Of a stretch of 64,000 nt of DNA, positions 53,641 through 64,000 are shown piece after piece (the first letter of the stretch is position 1; each line of letters begins with the position of its first letter). Origin of the DNA: Silybum marianum. Lineage: Eukaryota; Streptophyta; Magnoliopsida; Asterales; Asteraceae. Both the position numbers and the translations under genes were made by a program. The stretch lies in contig CM072531.1 of assembly GCA_036898165.1 (NCBI GenBank), positions 11,574,001 to 11,638,000 of the forward strand. The letters run 5' to 3'. The notes under the pieces were generated by a model that had not been told where the DNA came from, searched no databases, and saw only the letters and a list, made by a program, of their open reading frames with translations.

Positions 53641-55074
53641 TCATGGGCACCAAATGGATCTTCAATAATAAACAAGACGAGGATGGAATTGTCATACGCA
53701 ACAAAGCACGACTTGTCGCTAAAGGTTACCATCAGCAAGAAGGCATAGGCTATGACGAGACGTTCGCACCGGTTGCTCGAATTGAAGCCATTCGCATGTT
53801 CTTGGCATACGTGGAATACAAAAACTTTGTTGTTTTCCAAATGGATGTCAATACTCCGTCCCTAAATGGTGTTCTACGAGAAGAAGTATATGTCTCTCAA
53901 CCTGACGGATTTGTCGACTCATCAAAACCGAATCATGTCGACATCCCTGAGAAAGCTCTATATGGCCTCAACCAAGCCCCACACGCATGGTATGACAGTC
54001 TCTCCGAATATTTGGTCAAAAACGGGTACTCCAAAGGTAAGATCGATCCTACTTTTTTCATTAAAAAGGAAGATGGTGATATCATGCTTATTCAAATTTA
54101 TGTAGATGACATAATTTTCGGTTCGACTAACCCACAACAATGTAAAAACTTCTCTGAACTCATGATTGCGAAGTTCAATATGAGCATGATGGGAGTAATG
54201 ACTTTTTTCCTTGGTCTTCAAGTAAAACAATTTTCAACGGGAATATTCATCAACCAATCGAAATACATCTCGGACATGTTACATAAATAAACATGCCGAC
54301 CCGTATACCGACTGGCACTCCCATGTCTCCAGGGTCAAAACTACACATTGATCCATTAGGAAGAGCGGTAGATTCTAAAACCTATCGGGGAATGGTTGGG
54401 TCTTTAATGTATTTAACGGCTAGTCGCCCGGACATAATGTTTGCTACATGCTTATGTGTTAGATATCAAGCCTCTCCCAAAGAATCTCACCTTAGTGCCA
54501 TTAAGCGGATTTTTTGGTATTTAAGAGGTACTACTGATCTTGGCCTATGGTATCCTAAAGATAAGGGTTTCAAGCTAACTGCTTTTTCAGATGTTGATCA
54601 TGTCGGCTGCATGCTTGATCGAAAGAGCACGACGGGCCACATTCAATTCTTAGGAGATACATTAGTCAGCTGGTCTTCAAAGAAAGAAACGTGCGTCTCT
54701 ACATCCACCGCGGAAGCCGAATACGTCACTGCCGCAAGCTGTTGCTCACAAGTAATTTGGATTCGCACACAACTCAAAGACTATGGATTTTGGTTCAATA
54801 AGATTCCCATCTATTGTGACTCAAAGAGCGCAATTGACATATCCAACAATCCAGTCCAACACACCAAGACAAAACACATCGATGTCTGATACCATTTTAT
54901 TAGAGACCATGTCGAAAGAGTTACATTCGAATTATACTTTGTTAATACAGAAATACAGCTTGCCGATTTGCTGACAAAGGCATTGGATGAGAAACGCCCA
55001 TTCAAGTTTAAATGCACATTCACCCATTTAAGTGAATCTTCATTATACTTGAATTCTCGTTTTGTGAAATTTTA
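53541..55074 (+). pseudogene. C6 reverse transcriptase and RNase H
   Basis: RT is open at 53538-54290: KWIFNNKQDEDGIVIRNKAR, GIGYDETFAPVARIEAIRMF, FQMDV, YGLNQAPHAWYDSL, the catalytic YVDDI at 54099-54113 and FFLGLQVKQFSTGIF. A stop at about 54288 and a small shift separate it from RNase H (54293-54889): SDVDHVGCMLDRKSTTGH, STAEAEYVTAASCCSQVIW, CDSKSAIDISNN and KHIDV. A TGA then replaces the Arg of VRYHFI. The end LADLLTKALDEKRPF is present. It is one of the most complete RT domains here. Confidence 0.9.
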
Positions 55075-56350
55075 AACACTTTAAAATGTTCAGTATTTTG
55101 ATAGTTTTTTTTCATTCTCCTACATTTTTTGTCATGTGTGTGCTTTTGTATTTTTTAGATATTTCGATGTTTGTTTTTCTAGATCTTTCAGTTTTCGAGG
55201 GGGATCGGTCAGGTAAGTTTTTCTTCACCCTTACACTTGTAGGGGGAGATAAGTTTTCTTTCCTTAGGCACATTTCAAGGGGGAGCACTTAGAAAGTTTT
55301 TCAAAATATCTCTTTTATCGCATTCTAAGGACTAGATATCCCCATCTTGTCGGCTTAACAGGACTCACATCTGAAGATGTCGAGTTCCTAAAGCTCGACA
55401 AGATGCCCCTGTTTGTCCTAGGCCCAAAGACCTCATGACACACGTCCCTGGCCCACTATTTAAATGAGAGGACCTCACGCATACTGTTCACTTCTCAAAA
55501 TCAAAATTCCCTCATTTTCTCTCTATAATTCACCCGGGCAAACAGCAAACCCAAGTTTTTTTCCCTCAAATCTTCGAATTTTGTAAATCCAACCACATCA
55601 TAAGGTTCGTATTCACTTCTTGCACATCTTTAGTTCTTGTACATTTATGTTTTAACCAATGCATGAGTATCAATGTGATGATCGACTGTTCGGTTTCCAA
55701 AACCCTTGGGGTTTTCGTTTTTATGCTTTTTGATGCTTCAGGATCAAATCTGGCCCTAAGATTAGTGTTAACTATGTCAGGCGATGCCCATCGAGTCTAG
55801 GTCTAGGCTCAGCACTCACTTATTTCCACTTTGATATCTGGGTTGTTAACTGTTTCTGCTTATCGAATCATCTTAAACACTTGGAATTTTTTGAATATTT
55901 GAAGACTCGTCGAGTCCCATAGATCCGACATGTTTTCTTGTCGCGCCCCAAAGGATAGACATCCATGCCTAAGTGTTTATGTCGAGTCACATCGATCCGA
56001 CACGTTTTCTTGTCTCGTCCCAAGGGATCGACATCTATGACTAAGTGTTTTTGGCACGTCCCTTATATCGACCAAATAGACTCGACATAAATTTATGTCG
56101 CCTCTTTGATGCTCGACATATCTCCTTAACGTTTTTTAGACAAGATTAAGTCTTTATCTCGACCCTATTAGACTCGACATATATTTTTGTCGACTCCTAT
56201 AGACTTGGCATAGTTACTTAATTTGTCTTAGAAAATATTTAAGTGAATATCTCGACCCAACTTCGAGCGACATATATTTATGTCGACTCTGCAAGTCTCA
56301 ACATCTGTTCCTTGACTGGTCTTAACTATTGTTCATTCATTCTATGATGC
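55075..56350 (+). other. C6 post-pol region: purine tracts, possible promoter, dyad repeats
   Basis: Purine tracts occur at about 55197-55205, 55240-55250 and 55277-55286. At 55437-55465 an ACACGTCC is followed about 20 bases on by TATTTAAAT, a layout like that before the C5 post-pol gene. Two repeats of about 70 bp lie at 55910-55979 and 55982-56051. Three repeats of about 92 bp begin ATNTCGACC at 56065, 56156 and 56249. No protein of note is encoded. Confidence 0.6.
55910..56340. repeat. C6 3' dyad-repeat array
   Basis: Two TCGAGTC...GTGTTT repeats (period about 72), then three repeats of about 92 bp. Each of the three carries an 18-bp dyad: perfect at 56083-56100 (CGACATAAATTTATGTCG), one or two changes in the others (about 56176 and 56269). 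Confidence 0.8.
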
Positions 56351-56771
56351 TGTTAGACCTAAGAAGTATGAACCATAAGATGGAAGTATGATATGACGTG
56401 GCACACTGCTACCTCATGCGTCTCCGCTTACAACTGAATTCTGTTATACGCCCCTACCTGCTGACGTGTCAGTTTGTAATTGGTTAGCTTGTTGACTTTA
56501 TATTCATTGCAATAGTATAAATAGATTAAGCATTTGAAAGTAAATGTTGTCCATTGGAAAACATACTTTTGGAGATCATATTGTGCATTTTATTCCTGTA
56601 TCTGTAATCGATCTTCAAGGTTATCAATACAATCTCAGTTTGTTCTTCATTTCTTATTACTTACTGTTTGTTTGATAATTACTGTTGTTAATTGATTTGA
56701 ATTGCTTCCGCTTATACTTTGATTCTCAAATCTCTCAATTAACTATTTAGAAAGAGATATGGGTTCCAACA
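56351..56771 (+). repeat. C7 5' LTR (421 bp)
   Basis: Begins TGTTAGACCTAAG and ends GGGTTCCAACA. TATAAATAG is at 56516-56524. The left flank GATGC (56346-56350) is one half of any target duplication. Confidence 0.9.
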
Positions 56772-56773
56772 AT

Positions 56774-56786
56774 TGGTATCAGAGCC
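56774..56786 (+). other. C7 primer binding site
   Basis: TGGTATCAGAGCC, the full canonical copia primer site. A leader of about 280 bases follows. Confidence 0.95.
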
Positions 56787-57064
56787 ATCTAATCAATCTA
56801 TTGATTATTTGATCTCTTCCATTTGGAGAAATCCCTTTTCTACAGTAATGTATCTTTCAGTTTTATACTACTGTTCATAACTCTACCCTGTTCTACGAGA
56901 ATTTGTTAATCTCGTAACAATTTGCTCCAAAATAGTGGTAATTGTGGTTAAATTTGAAGGATATCGACCTGTTTTTTTGATTCATTTGAAATTTAATTGC
57001 TCTAAATTTCATATAATCGTCAAAAAAAAATTCTCCCATCTCGTTTCTCTGTTCTCTGTCACAA

Positions 57065-60000
57065 ATGGCAAATTCAAATCCAAATGCTATTTACACCTCC
57101 GGTTCTCTGACCAAACCTCCTACTCTCATTCCTGGTGAATATCCACAATGGAAAATTCGAATGATAAATTTCTATGAAGGATTGGATACAGAACTCTACC
57201 GTACTGTCCAAAATGGTCCCTTCGTACCAATGACTACAATTCCACGAATTCCTGCTACTACCAATACTGATGAAGTCCCATCTCAAAAAGTTCCAAAGCT
57301 GAAGGGAAACTGGTCTGATGAAGAAAAAGCCAAAGTTGAACTAGCCAAAAAGGCTAAAACTCTTCTTATCATGGCTATTCAAAATGTGATTTTTCAATCT
57401 CTGGATTCCTGTGATACTGCCAAGGAATTATGGGATCAATTAGAAAATCTTCTGGAAGGTGGTGCTAAAATGAAGAAAAACTGAAGAGCTCAAGCTCTGA
57501 ACGAGTATAACAGCTTCCAAGCCAATCCTGAAGAGTCTCTAGAACAGACCTATCATAGATTTAACTCTTTAATAAATCTATGTAAAAGATGTAATATTAT
57601 TCGATCACAAGAAGATAACAACGTCCTATTTCTTAAACGATTGAATTCAGAGTGGTCAAATATTTCTATGCCCCTTAAAGCAAATCAAGATTTGGAGCTA
57701 TGGACTCTGCATGATGTTTTTGGCACTTTGCAAGCCCATGAGAAAGAGGTTGTTCAGAAGAAAACAACTATAGGAGGACCTCTGGCTTTGATCTCTGAAT
57801 CTAAGGGAATGACCAGAAGAAGAAGTGAAGAAAAGAGAGGAAAAAGCAAGGCATTCATATCAGAGGCTATTCCAGAGAATGATTCTGACTCTGATGATGA
57901 AATCCAAGCCTTTGCTGATTCTTTGGCTCATATTACCAAACAATTCACTCATAGGTTTGGGAATAGATCATTTCAGGGGAAAAGAAGATCTGATCGATCT
58001 ACAACTTTTTCTCCCAAACAAGAGATTCAGAGAGCTGAGAAATCTGAAGTTGAGAAGAAAGAAGATGAGATGAAGAAGAAGGATGTGTGCTACAGATGTG
58101 GCATGCCAGGACATTACTCTAAGGATTGCAGAGGAACTCTTGATAAAGACAAGACGTACTACAAGAACAAATATAAATAGAATGTCACTGAAAGAGCTCA
58201 TTATGCTGAGAAAGAAAACTGGCTAGGAGATGAGTCTATCGGTGATGAGGCCATGTTTTGTGGGATGGCAAAGACAAATGAGTCAGAAGATCAACCTTCT
58301 GAATCTCCGGTTAGTACTTTCTCTGAATCATCTGAACTTGAAAACACAATTGTACTTTTATCAAACAATTTTGAAGAACTAAAACAAAAGCTTACAATTG
58401 AAAAGAAATTACGAAAAGGCATTGAAAAAACTGTTTCTACAACACAAAGGGAAAGAGATATTTACAAAGGGAGATGGATATTTTAACAGAAGAGAAATTG
58501 GAACTTAGCACTGAAAAAGAAAGGATTTCCATAACCTTAAAAAATACTGAAGTTATGCTAAAAAAGGAGAACTTAAATTTTAAAAAACTTTTGGTAGAAA
58601 AAGACAAGGAGATTCAAGCTAAAGAAAGTGAAAGATTAAATTCTCTAGCACTTAAAAATTATTTTCAAAAAGAGAGAGAATTTTTATATGTTGAACTTCA
58701 AAACAAGAAGCTTCAGATCAAAACCTATTTGGATGCACAAAAAGTTCACGACAAAATTAATACACAAGTAGGAAGATCTGGTCTTGGCTTTGAGGATTTA
58801 GATCCCTACACGTGTGAAAAAAGGTCTACCTTAAATTCTATTTTCTGTATGGGACAAGAACAGAAGCCAGTGTTTCCAATTTTATATGAACAATCACTCT
58901 TCAAACGATCAAAACTTGAAAATGGTCATCATCAACGAAAACTCAAGTTCAAAAATATTGTATACTCATCTGGAAAACCGAATGTTGATTTGAATAAAAT
59001 TCAGAAGAAAGATGACATTTTCAAATTTGGCTTGAATGATCATGTAACTTTAAATCCAGAAGCCGATGCCGTTATTCCTACACAAGTAGAAGAAGAGTTA
59101 CGACTTAGTTTTGAAAATGATATTCTCTCAACTCTGGATAAATGTTTTAAACTTGAAAATGAAAATGTTCTGCCAAAACCCTTCAGAAAACAATCAAGAG
59201 ATATTTCCTTGTTCTTTAATAGTTTTGCATCTTTCTAAATCTCAAGATAATTTGGAAGTAATCATATATCCTTGGGAGACTGATGATCAAGGTGACGATT
59301 TCTTTGATAATTCTGAAAAGTATTTTTCTAAATTAGAAAATCAATCTCCATTCACTTTCACTAAGTCTTCAGAAGTCATTAAAAATAAGGATGTCCCTTT
59401 CTTATATACCAATGAACCTCAGGAAATTAGAACCTTTGATAAAAATGTTGAAAAGCATCCTAGTGGCATACCGATTCTCTCTGCTTCTGTAATAGGACAG
59501 AGAAAATCTGTATCTATTCATCCAGACATCATAGGAATGTGTCTTAAAGCCAAATCTTGTCTTGAACTTGAAAAAGAAGAAAATCTCAAAAATATTTTGA
59601 AAGATAAACAATCTCCGAAACCCAATTTTCCAAAATTTACTTATGTTCAAAAGGGAAAATGGAAATCTAATCTCTCTGCTCCTGTTTCAGTAACTTCGAA
59701 AGCCCATAAGAAGGTAAATCAGAGGAAGCCTCCGCTGAAGAACATTTCAGATTCTGAACATAAGTCTAGTTTAGATAGGAAGTTCTATAGAACTACTGAT
59801 ACTAGAAAAGACTATTAAGATAAATTGTAGTTCTCATTATCTTAATGAAAATTCAATGAAATCTTTTCTGTCTCAGAATTCTGAATGTTTTTCTATGTTC
59901 TTAAAATTGAAACAATTTTTCTTGAGGACCTTTGATCAGTCAAATGCTAATTTCTCTTACTACAAAAATAAACAAAAGAAAAATAATAAGATTAAAACTG

Positions 60001-60113
60001 CAAAGAAGAATTCTCAAACCTCTGCTAAATCAAATCCAGAGCAAAAATTGAAAGACCCAAAACTAACATTAAAGGACCCATAATACGATGGGTACCTAAA
60101 AAACTCTGATTGA
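57065..60113 (+). pseudogene. C7 gag and gag-to-protease spacer
   Basis: The ATG at 57065 gives MANSNPNAIYTSGSLTKPPT, then EYPQWKIRMINFYEGL. A TGA at about 57482 replaces AGA. The core resumes and the knuckle CYRCGMPGHYSKDC is intact at 58088-58129. A TAG at 58178, a frame change near 58487, a long Lys/Glu coiled coil, GLGFEDLDPYTCEKRS, an acidic part and breaks near 59235 and 59818 follow. The piece ends with a Lys/Asn-rich tail and GPIIRWVPK-type sequence before protease. Confidence 0.85.
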
Positions 60114-61417
60114 TTGCAGAAGCAGCATGTGCATATCTGGTATCTTGATTCTAGATGCTCAAGGCACATGACTGGAACAAAAAACTTACCCTCCCAATTC
60201 AAAGACAAAAGTGGTGAAGCTGTAATGTTTGGAGATAATGGTAAGGGTCAAATAAAGGGCTACGGTACTTTACAAGAAGGTAATATTACCTTATCTAAAG
60301 TGGCTCATGTTTCTGGATTGAAACATAACTTGCTAAGGGTAAGTCAACTCTTTGATTCTAAAATCGTTGTCGTATTTGATGAAAAACATTGTTACTTATT
60401 TTCTAAGGCAGGTGAGGAACTCTGAGAGCTGACAGAACAGGTAATCTATATATGATGAATTTCACATCCAAGGATGGTAAGGAAACTCTCTATCTTATCT
60501 CCAAACAGAGTGAAGTTGCATGGTTATGGCATCATAAAATGTCTCACTTAAACTTTGACTCTCTTGAAATGCTTGTCAAACAAAAGTTAGTCACTCGTCT
60601 TCCAGAAGTTCACTTTCAAAAAGATCATCTTTGTCCTGCATGTGAAATGGGCAAAATTAAACGAGCTTCTCATAAAACAAAGAGTGATCATTCTTGTGCT
60701 CGACCTCTGCAATTGTTACATGTTGATCTCTGTGGTCCCATTGCAATTCAGAGTCTCTCTAGCAAAAAGTATATTCTGTTACTTATTGATGAATTTTCCA
60801 GGTATACTTGGCTCGCATTTGTAAGACAAAAGTCAGAGGTGCCTATCATATTACAGAATATGATGACCAGAATCCAAGTTCTTCTACATCAGAAGATTCA
60901 ACAGCTCAGAAGCGACAACGGTACTGAATTCAAGAATGCCAAGCTTGAGGCATACTTTGTTGCAAATGGAATCATACAAAATTTCTCTGTTGTACGCACT
61001 CCTCAACAGAATGGTGTAGTTGAACGTCGCAATCGAACCCTGGTCGAAGCAGCTAGAACGATGCTTGCAGCTTCTGGTCTTCCCATTCATTTCTGGGCAG
61101 AAGTCGTAGCCACTGCTTGTTTCACTCAAAATCGCTCCATAATTGTCAAGAGGCATCTCAAAACCTCTTATGAGCTTATCAACAAAAGAAAACCCTCTGT
61201 CAAATATTTCCATATTTTTGGTTGCAGGTGTTTTATCTTAAATGACAGAGACAAACTTGGTAAATTTGATCCAAAGTCAGATGAAGCTAAATTCTTAGGA
61301 TATTCGTTATACTCTAGAGCCTATCGAGTTTTTAACTTACGTACTAAGACTGTTATGGAAAGCATAAACATTGATTTTGATGATCAGACCCAACTAACTT
61401 CTGAGTACTCTACTTAA
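60114..61417 (+). pseudogene. C7 protease and integrase
   Basis: The protease motif is IWYLDSRCSRHMTG, in which the DSG Gly is Arg (60147-60155). A TGA at about 60423 replaces Trp in EELW. From 60452 the frame is open for 321 codons. It has zinc ligands in WLWHHKMSHLNF and LCPACEMGK, then the catalytic D in LHVDLCGP, D in LRSDNGTEF and E in GVVERRNRTLVEAA, the C-terminal GCRCFIL and FLGYSLYSRAYRVFNL. The integrase core looks complete. It serves as the undisturbed reference for the C2 integrase that Cassandra entered. Confidence 0.9.
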
Positions 61418-61421
61418 TACA

Positions 61422-63405
61422 GTGACTTCTGATTATCTTTCAGGACCCAGAGAATCCGAGATCGATGCTATTTTTCATGATTTTCTAGGCGAAGAAATAT
61501 TTTCAGAACAAATACCTTGTACCCCATCCTTAAGTATTCCTGAAGTTCTTCACACCTCTGGAATAACCCTATCTGGTCCTACTATCTCTGCAGCAAGTTC
61601 CCCTGTCATCTCTGCTCCAATCTCATCACATGCCAGTCCAGAAGTTACTCCAGTATCTTCATCTAAACCTACTTTTGTATCTTCATCTGAGGGGGAGATT
61701 TCAGGCACTAATGATTCAGATTCAATAATTCCAGATGAGGTTATTCAATCTTCTGAAACAGAAGTTCTGGCTCAACACGTACCACAAACAAGGATGACAA
61801 TATGGACTAAATCACACACTCCAGATCTCATCATTGGTAGTCCATCTGAGGGTATTAAGACAAGATCAGCTACTGCTAATGAAGCATTCTATGTGAACAT
61901 TCTTAGCATGATCGAACCAAAGCATGTTCATGAAGCCTTGATAGAACCAAGTTGGGTTGAAGCTATGCAAGAAGAATTACTTCAATTTGAACGTAACAAG
62001 GTGTGGAACTTAGTACCTTTACCAAAAGGAAAAATTCCTATTGGTACTAAGTGGGTATTCAGAAATAAGAAGGGTGAAGACGGAATAGTGATCAGAAATA
62101 AGGCTCGTCTGGTGGCTAAGGGATATTGTCAAGAAGAAGGCATTGACTATGACGAAACATTTGCCCATGTTGCAAGACTTGAAGCAATAAGACTATTTAT
62201 GGCTTTCTCTGCATACAAATGGATAAAGATGGATGTTAAGTGTGCATTTTTGAATGGTTATCTCAAAGAAGAAGTTTTAAAGATGCAAATCATCCATAAT
62301 ACGATTTTCTTCTCGACAAAGCTTTATATGGTTTAAAGCAAAGACCCAGAGCCTGGTATGAACGCTTATCCAAATTTCTGATCAGCAAAGGTTATGAGAA
62401 AGGTAAGATTGATACCACACTGTTCATCAAAAGAAGCAAAGGTATGTTAACTATTGTTCAAATTTATGTGGATGACATAATATTTGGCTCTACTCATCAA
62501 ACTGAAGTAGATAGTTTTTCTGCATTGATGGAAAAGGAATTTGAAATGAGTATGATGGGAGAACTAACATTCTTTCTTGGACTCCAGGTTAAACAAAATA
62601 CCGATGGTATCTTTATTAAGCAAGCCAAGTATGTTTCTGACATGCTAAATAAATTTCACCTTCACAATTCATCACCTATGAAAACACCTATCTCTCCTAG
62701 TATGAAACTAGGTCCTGATTCTTCTGGGAAACCAGTAGATGTCACGGACTACAGAGGTATGATAGGGTTTCTTCTGTATTTAACTGCTAGTAGGCCTGAT
62801 ATTATGTTTTCCACCTATCTTTGTGCTCAATATCAAGCCAATCCAAAAGAATCCCATTTGGCCGCTGTCAAAAGAATTTTTAGATACTTAAAGGGAACTC
62901 CTTCATTGGGTCTCTGGTATGCTAAAAATTATGGGTTTGATTTAATGGCATATACAGATTCTGATCATCAGGATGTAAGCTGGACAAAAAAAGTACCTCA
63001 AGTAGCTGTCAACTTTTGGGAAATAGACTTATCAGCTGGACATCCAAGAAACAAAAATGTGTCTCAACATCTACTGCAGAGGCTGAATATGTTGCTGCTG
63101 CTAGTTGCTGTTCAGAAGTTATTTGGATGAAGACTCAACTCAGAGACTATGGACTAATATATGATAAGATTCCCATCCTATGTGATTCAGAGAGTGCCAT
63201 TGCCATTACTGAAAGCCCAATCTAGCACTCCAAAACAAAGCATATTGATGTTAGGTATCATTTTATCAAAGATCACGTAGAGAAGGGCACAATAGAAATG
63301 TATTTTGTCTCTACTGATTACCAACTAGCTGATATTTTTACAAAAGCTCTGGATGAGAAGAGTTTTAATTTTTTAGTCAGCAAGTTGGGGATGATAAACA
63401 TGTAA
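61422..63405 (+). pseudogene. C7 linker, reverse transcriptase and RNase H
   Basis: The linker (SGITLSGPTISAASSPVIS) leads to RT with KWVFRNKKGEDGIVIRNKAR and EGIDYDETFAHVARLEAIRL. About 24 bases are missing at SAYKWIKMDVK and again after LKEEV, causing a frameshift near 62275. The second part (62444-63130) has YVDDI at 62465-62479 and MMGELTFFLGLQVKQNTDGI. A frameshift in RNase H near 62970 and a TAG at about 63223 follow. The end LADIFTKALDEKSFNFL is present, and the natural stop TAA is at 63403-63405. Confidence 0.88.
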
Positions 63406-64000
63406 ATCTTATTTTTTATTATTATCTCAGAGCTGATCAGAGACCTCCGATCGCTTCTGATGGTTTTATCCAGAAGCATTCAGAAGTCTCTGACCATCTT
63501 TGTTTCTTGAGTTTTATATTCCTTTATATCCAAGTGACAACAGAAAGGAAGCATCTCTTGAAAAGCAAAGGGGGAGAATGGTACAACTTCTGAGGGGGAG
63601 CTTCGAGCCTGTTTCCAGGGGGAGTAAAACTAAGTCTAACTTCTGTTAGCTGTTCTCTGAACATTTTCTTTCCTTAAATGGTTGTTTTAAATCTGCTTCT
63701 TCTGATTAACTCTTGCCATCAAGGTTATTCAGAATTTTCAGATTAAACTTAATATTTTCTTGAAAAATTGTTCTTTTGACATTCTTTGGTCAAAAAAATT
63801 TCTTACCTATTGTTTGTTGACTTATTTTTCTTCTGAAATTTTAACATCAATAAGTCTATTTTTAATTAACTCTTCTCTTCAAGGTTAATTAAAAAAATTT
63901 CTTATTATTTATTAATTTCTTAGGAAACATCTGTCAATGAATATTAAACTTTCATTTGGATCCAAACTGCTTTATTTCTCCAAATGTCTGATTTTTAATT
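63406..64000 (+). other. C7 region after RNase H
   Basis: Three purine tracts, AAAGGGGGAGAATG (about 63568), TGAGGGGGAGC (63591) and CCAGGGGGAGT (63615), follow pol. The rest is T-rich and non-coding to the window edge. Confidence 0.6.

Larger units (their letters stand above)
45356..56350 (+). mobile_element. C6: Ty1/copia SIRE-like element, left part
   Basis: Short 5' LTR, PBS, long leader, gag, protease-integrase with duplicated segments, RT, RNase H, then a non-coding region that is interrupted by C7 at 56351. The 3' LTR must lie to the right of C7, outside the window, if it exists. Its TGTTAGGG start directly follows C3 gag, so C6 inserted into C3. Confidence 0.75.
56351..64000 (+). mobile_element. 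C7: SIRE-like Ty1/copia element, runs off the right edge
   Basis: 5' LTR, PBS, leader, gag, protease-integrase, linker, RT, RNase H and the start of the post-pol region. Sequence-wise it is close to C2 (same gag start and integrase). It sits in the 3' region of C6. Its 3' LTR and any post-pol gene are outside the window. It has fewer lesions than C2 but is not intact. Confidence 0.9.

Noticed and set aside
55910..56340. CRISPR-like array
   Set aside because: Repeats are degenerate, unequal in spacing and in a plant retrotransposon; no spacer logic or cas genes.

Overview
The window reads as plant nuclear DNA, most likely from a eudicot. I lean towards an asterid, perhaps Asteraceae, because the long reading frames after pol resemble those I know from that family; this is an inference. 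The sequence is AT-rich. Apart from a few exons of a NAP1/SET-related histone-chaperone gene at the left end (711-1234), it is almost entirely a nest of Ty1/copia retrotransposons of the long, SIRE-like type (gag, protease, integrase, reverse transcriptase, RNase H, then an extra reading frame). No RNA gene or intact host gene is seen to the right of 1.3 kb.

I call the copia elements C1 to C7 from left to right. C1 (+ strand, from about 3239) is the outer host on the left. Its gag is split by C2 (about 4454-21384) and again by a 1.64-kb solo LTR of Ty3/gypsy type (22010-23652, 5-bp target duplication). C2 carries a 5.27-kb tandem duplication (8141-13414 and 13415-18691) covering protease through the first part of its post-pol frame. 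Each copy contains a Cassandra-type TRIM whose LTRs hold 5S-rRNA-like sequence. C1 is cut off at 24330 by C3 (- strand, 24331-45355).

C3 contains C4 (27485-28937), a remnant with a 3' LTR and the end of a post-pol frame, and C5 (31798-44992). C5 is a complete 13.2-kb element with two LTRs, a primer site and a 5-bp TTATG target duplication inside C3 gag. C5 has the longest open frame in the window (34195-36798, 867 codons), part of a post-pol gene of about 1,600 codons. C6 (+ strand, from 45356) abuts C3 gag. It has a shortened 5' LTR, three tandem partial copies of the integrase-to-RT segment, and arrays of CGACAT/ATGTCG dyads on both sides of its coding region. C7 (+ strand, from 56351) sits in the 3' part of C6 and runs off the right edge.

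Every gag-pol here is broken by stops, frameshifts, deletions or lost catalytic residues, so none looks autonomous. The features most worth following up are the long post-pol gene shared by C2, C3, C4 and C5, its possible internal promoter, the purine-tract clusters after RNase H, the C6 dyad arrays and the late duplication inside C2. Coordinates of degenerate domains are approximate. Percent identities are eye estimates.
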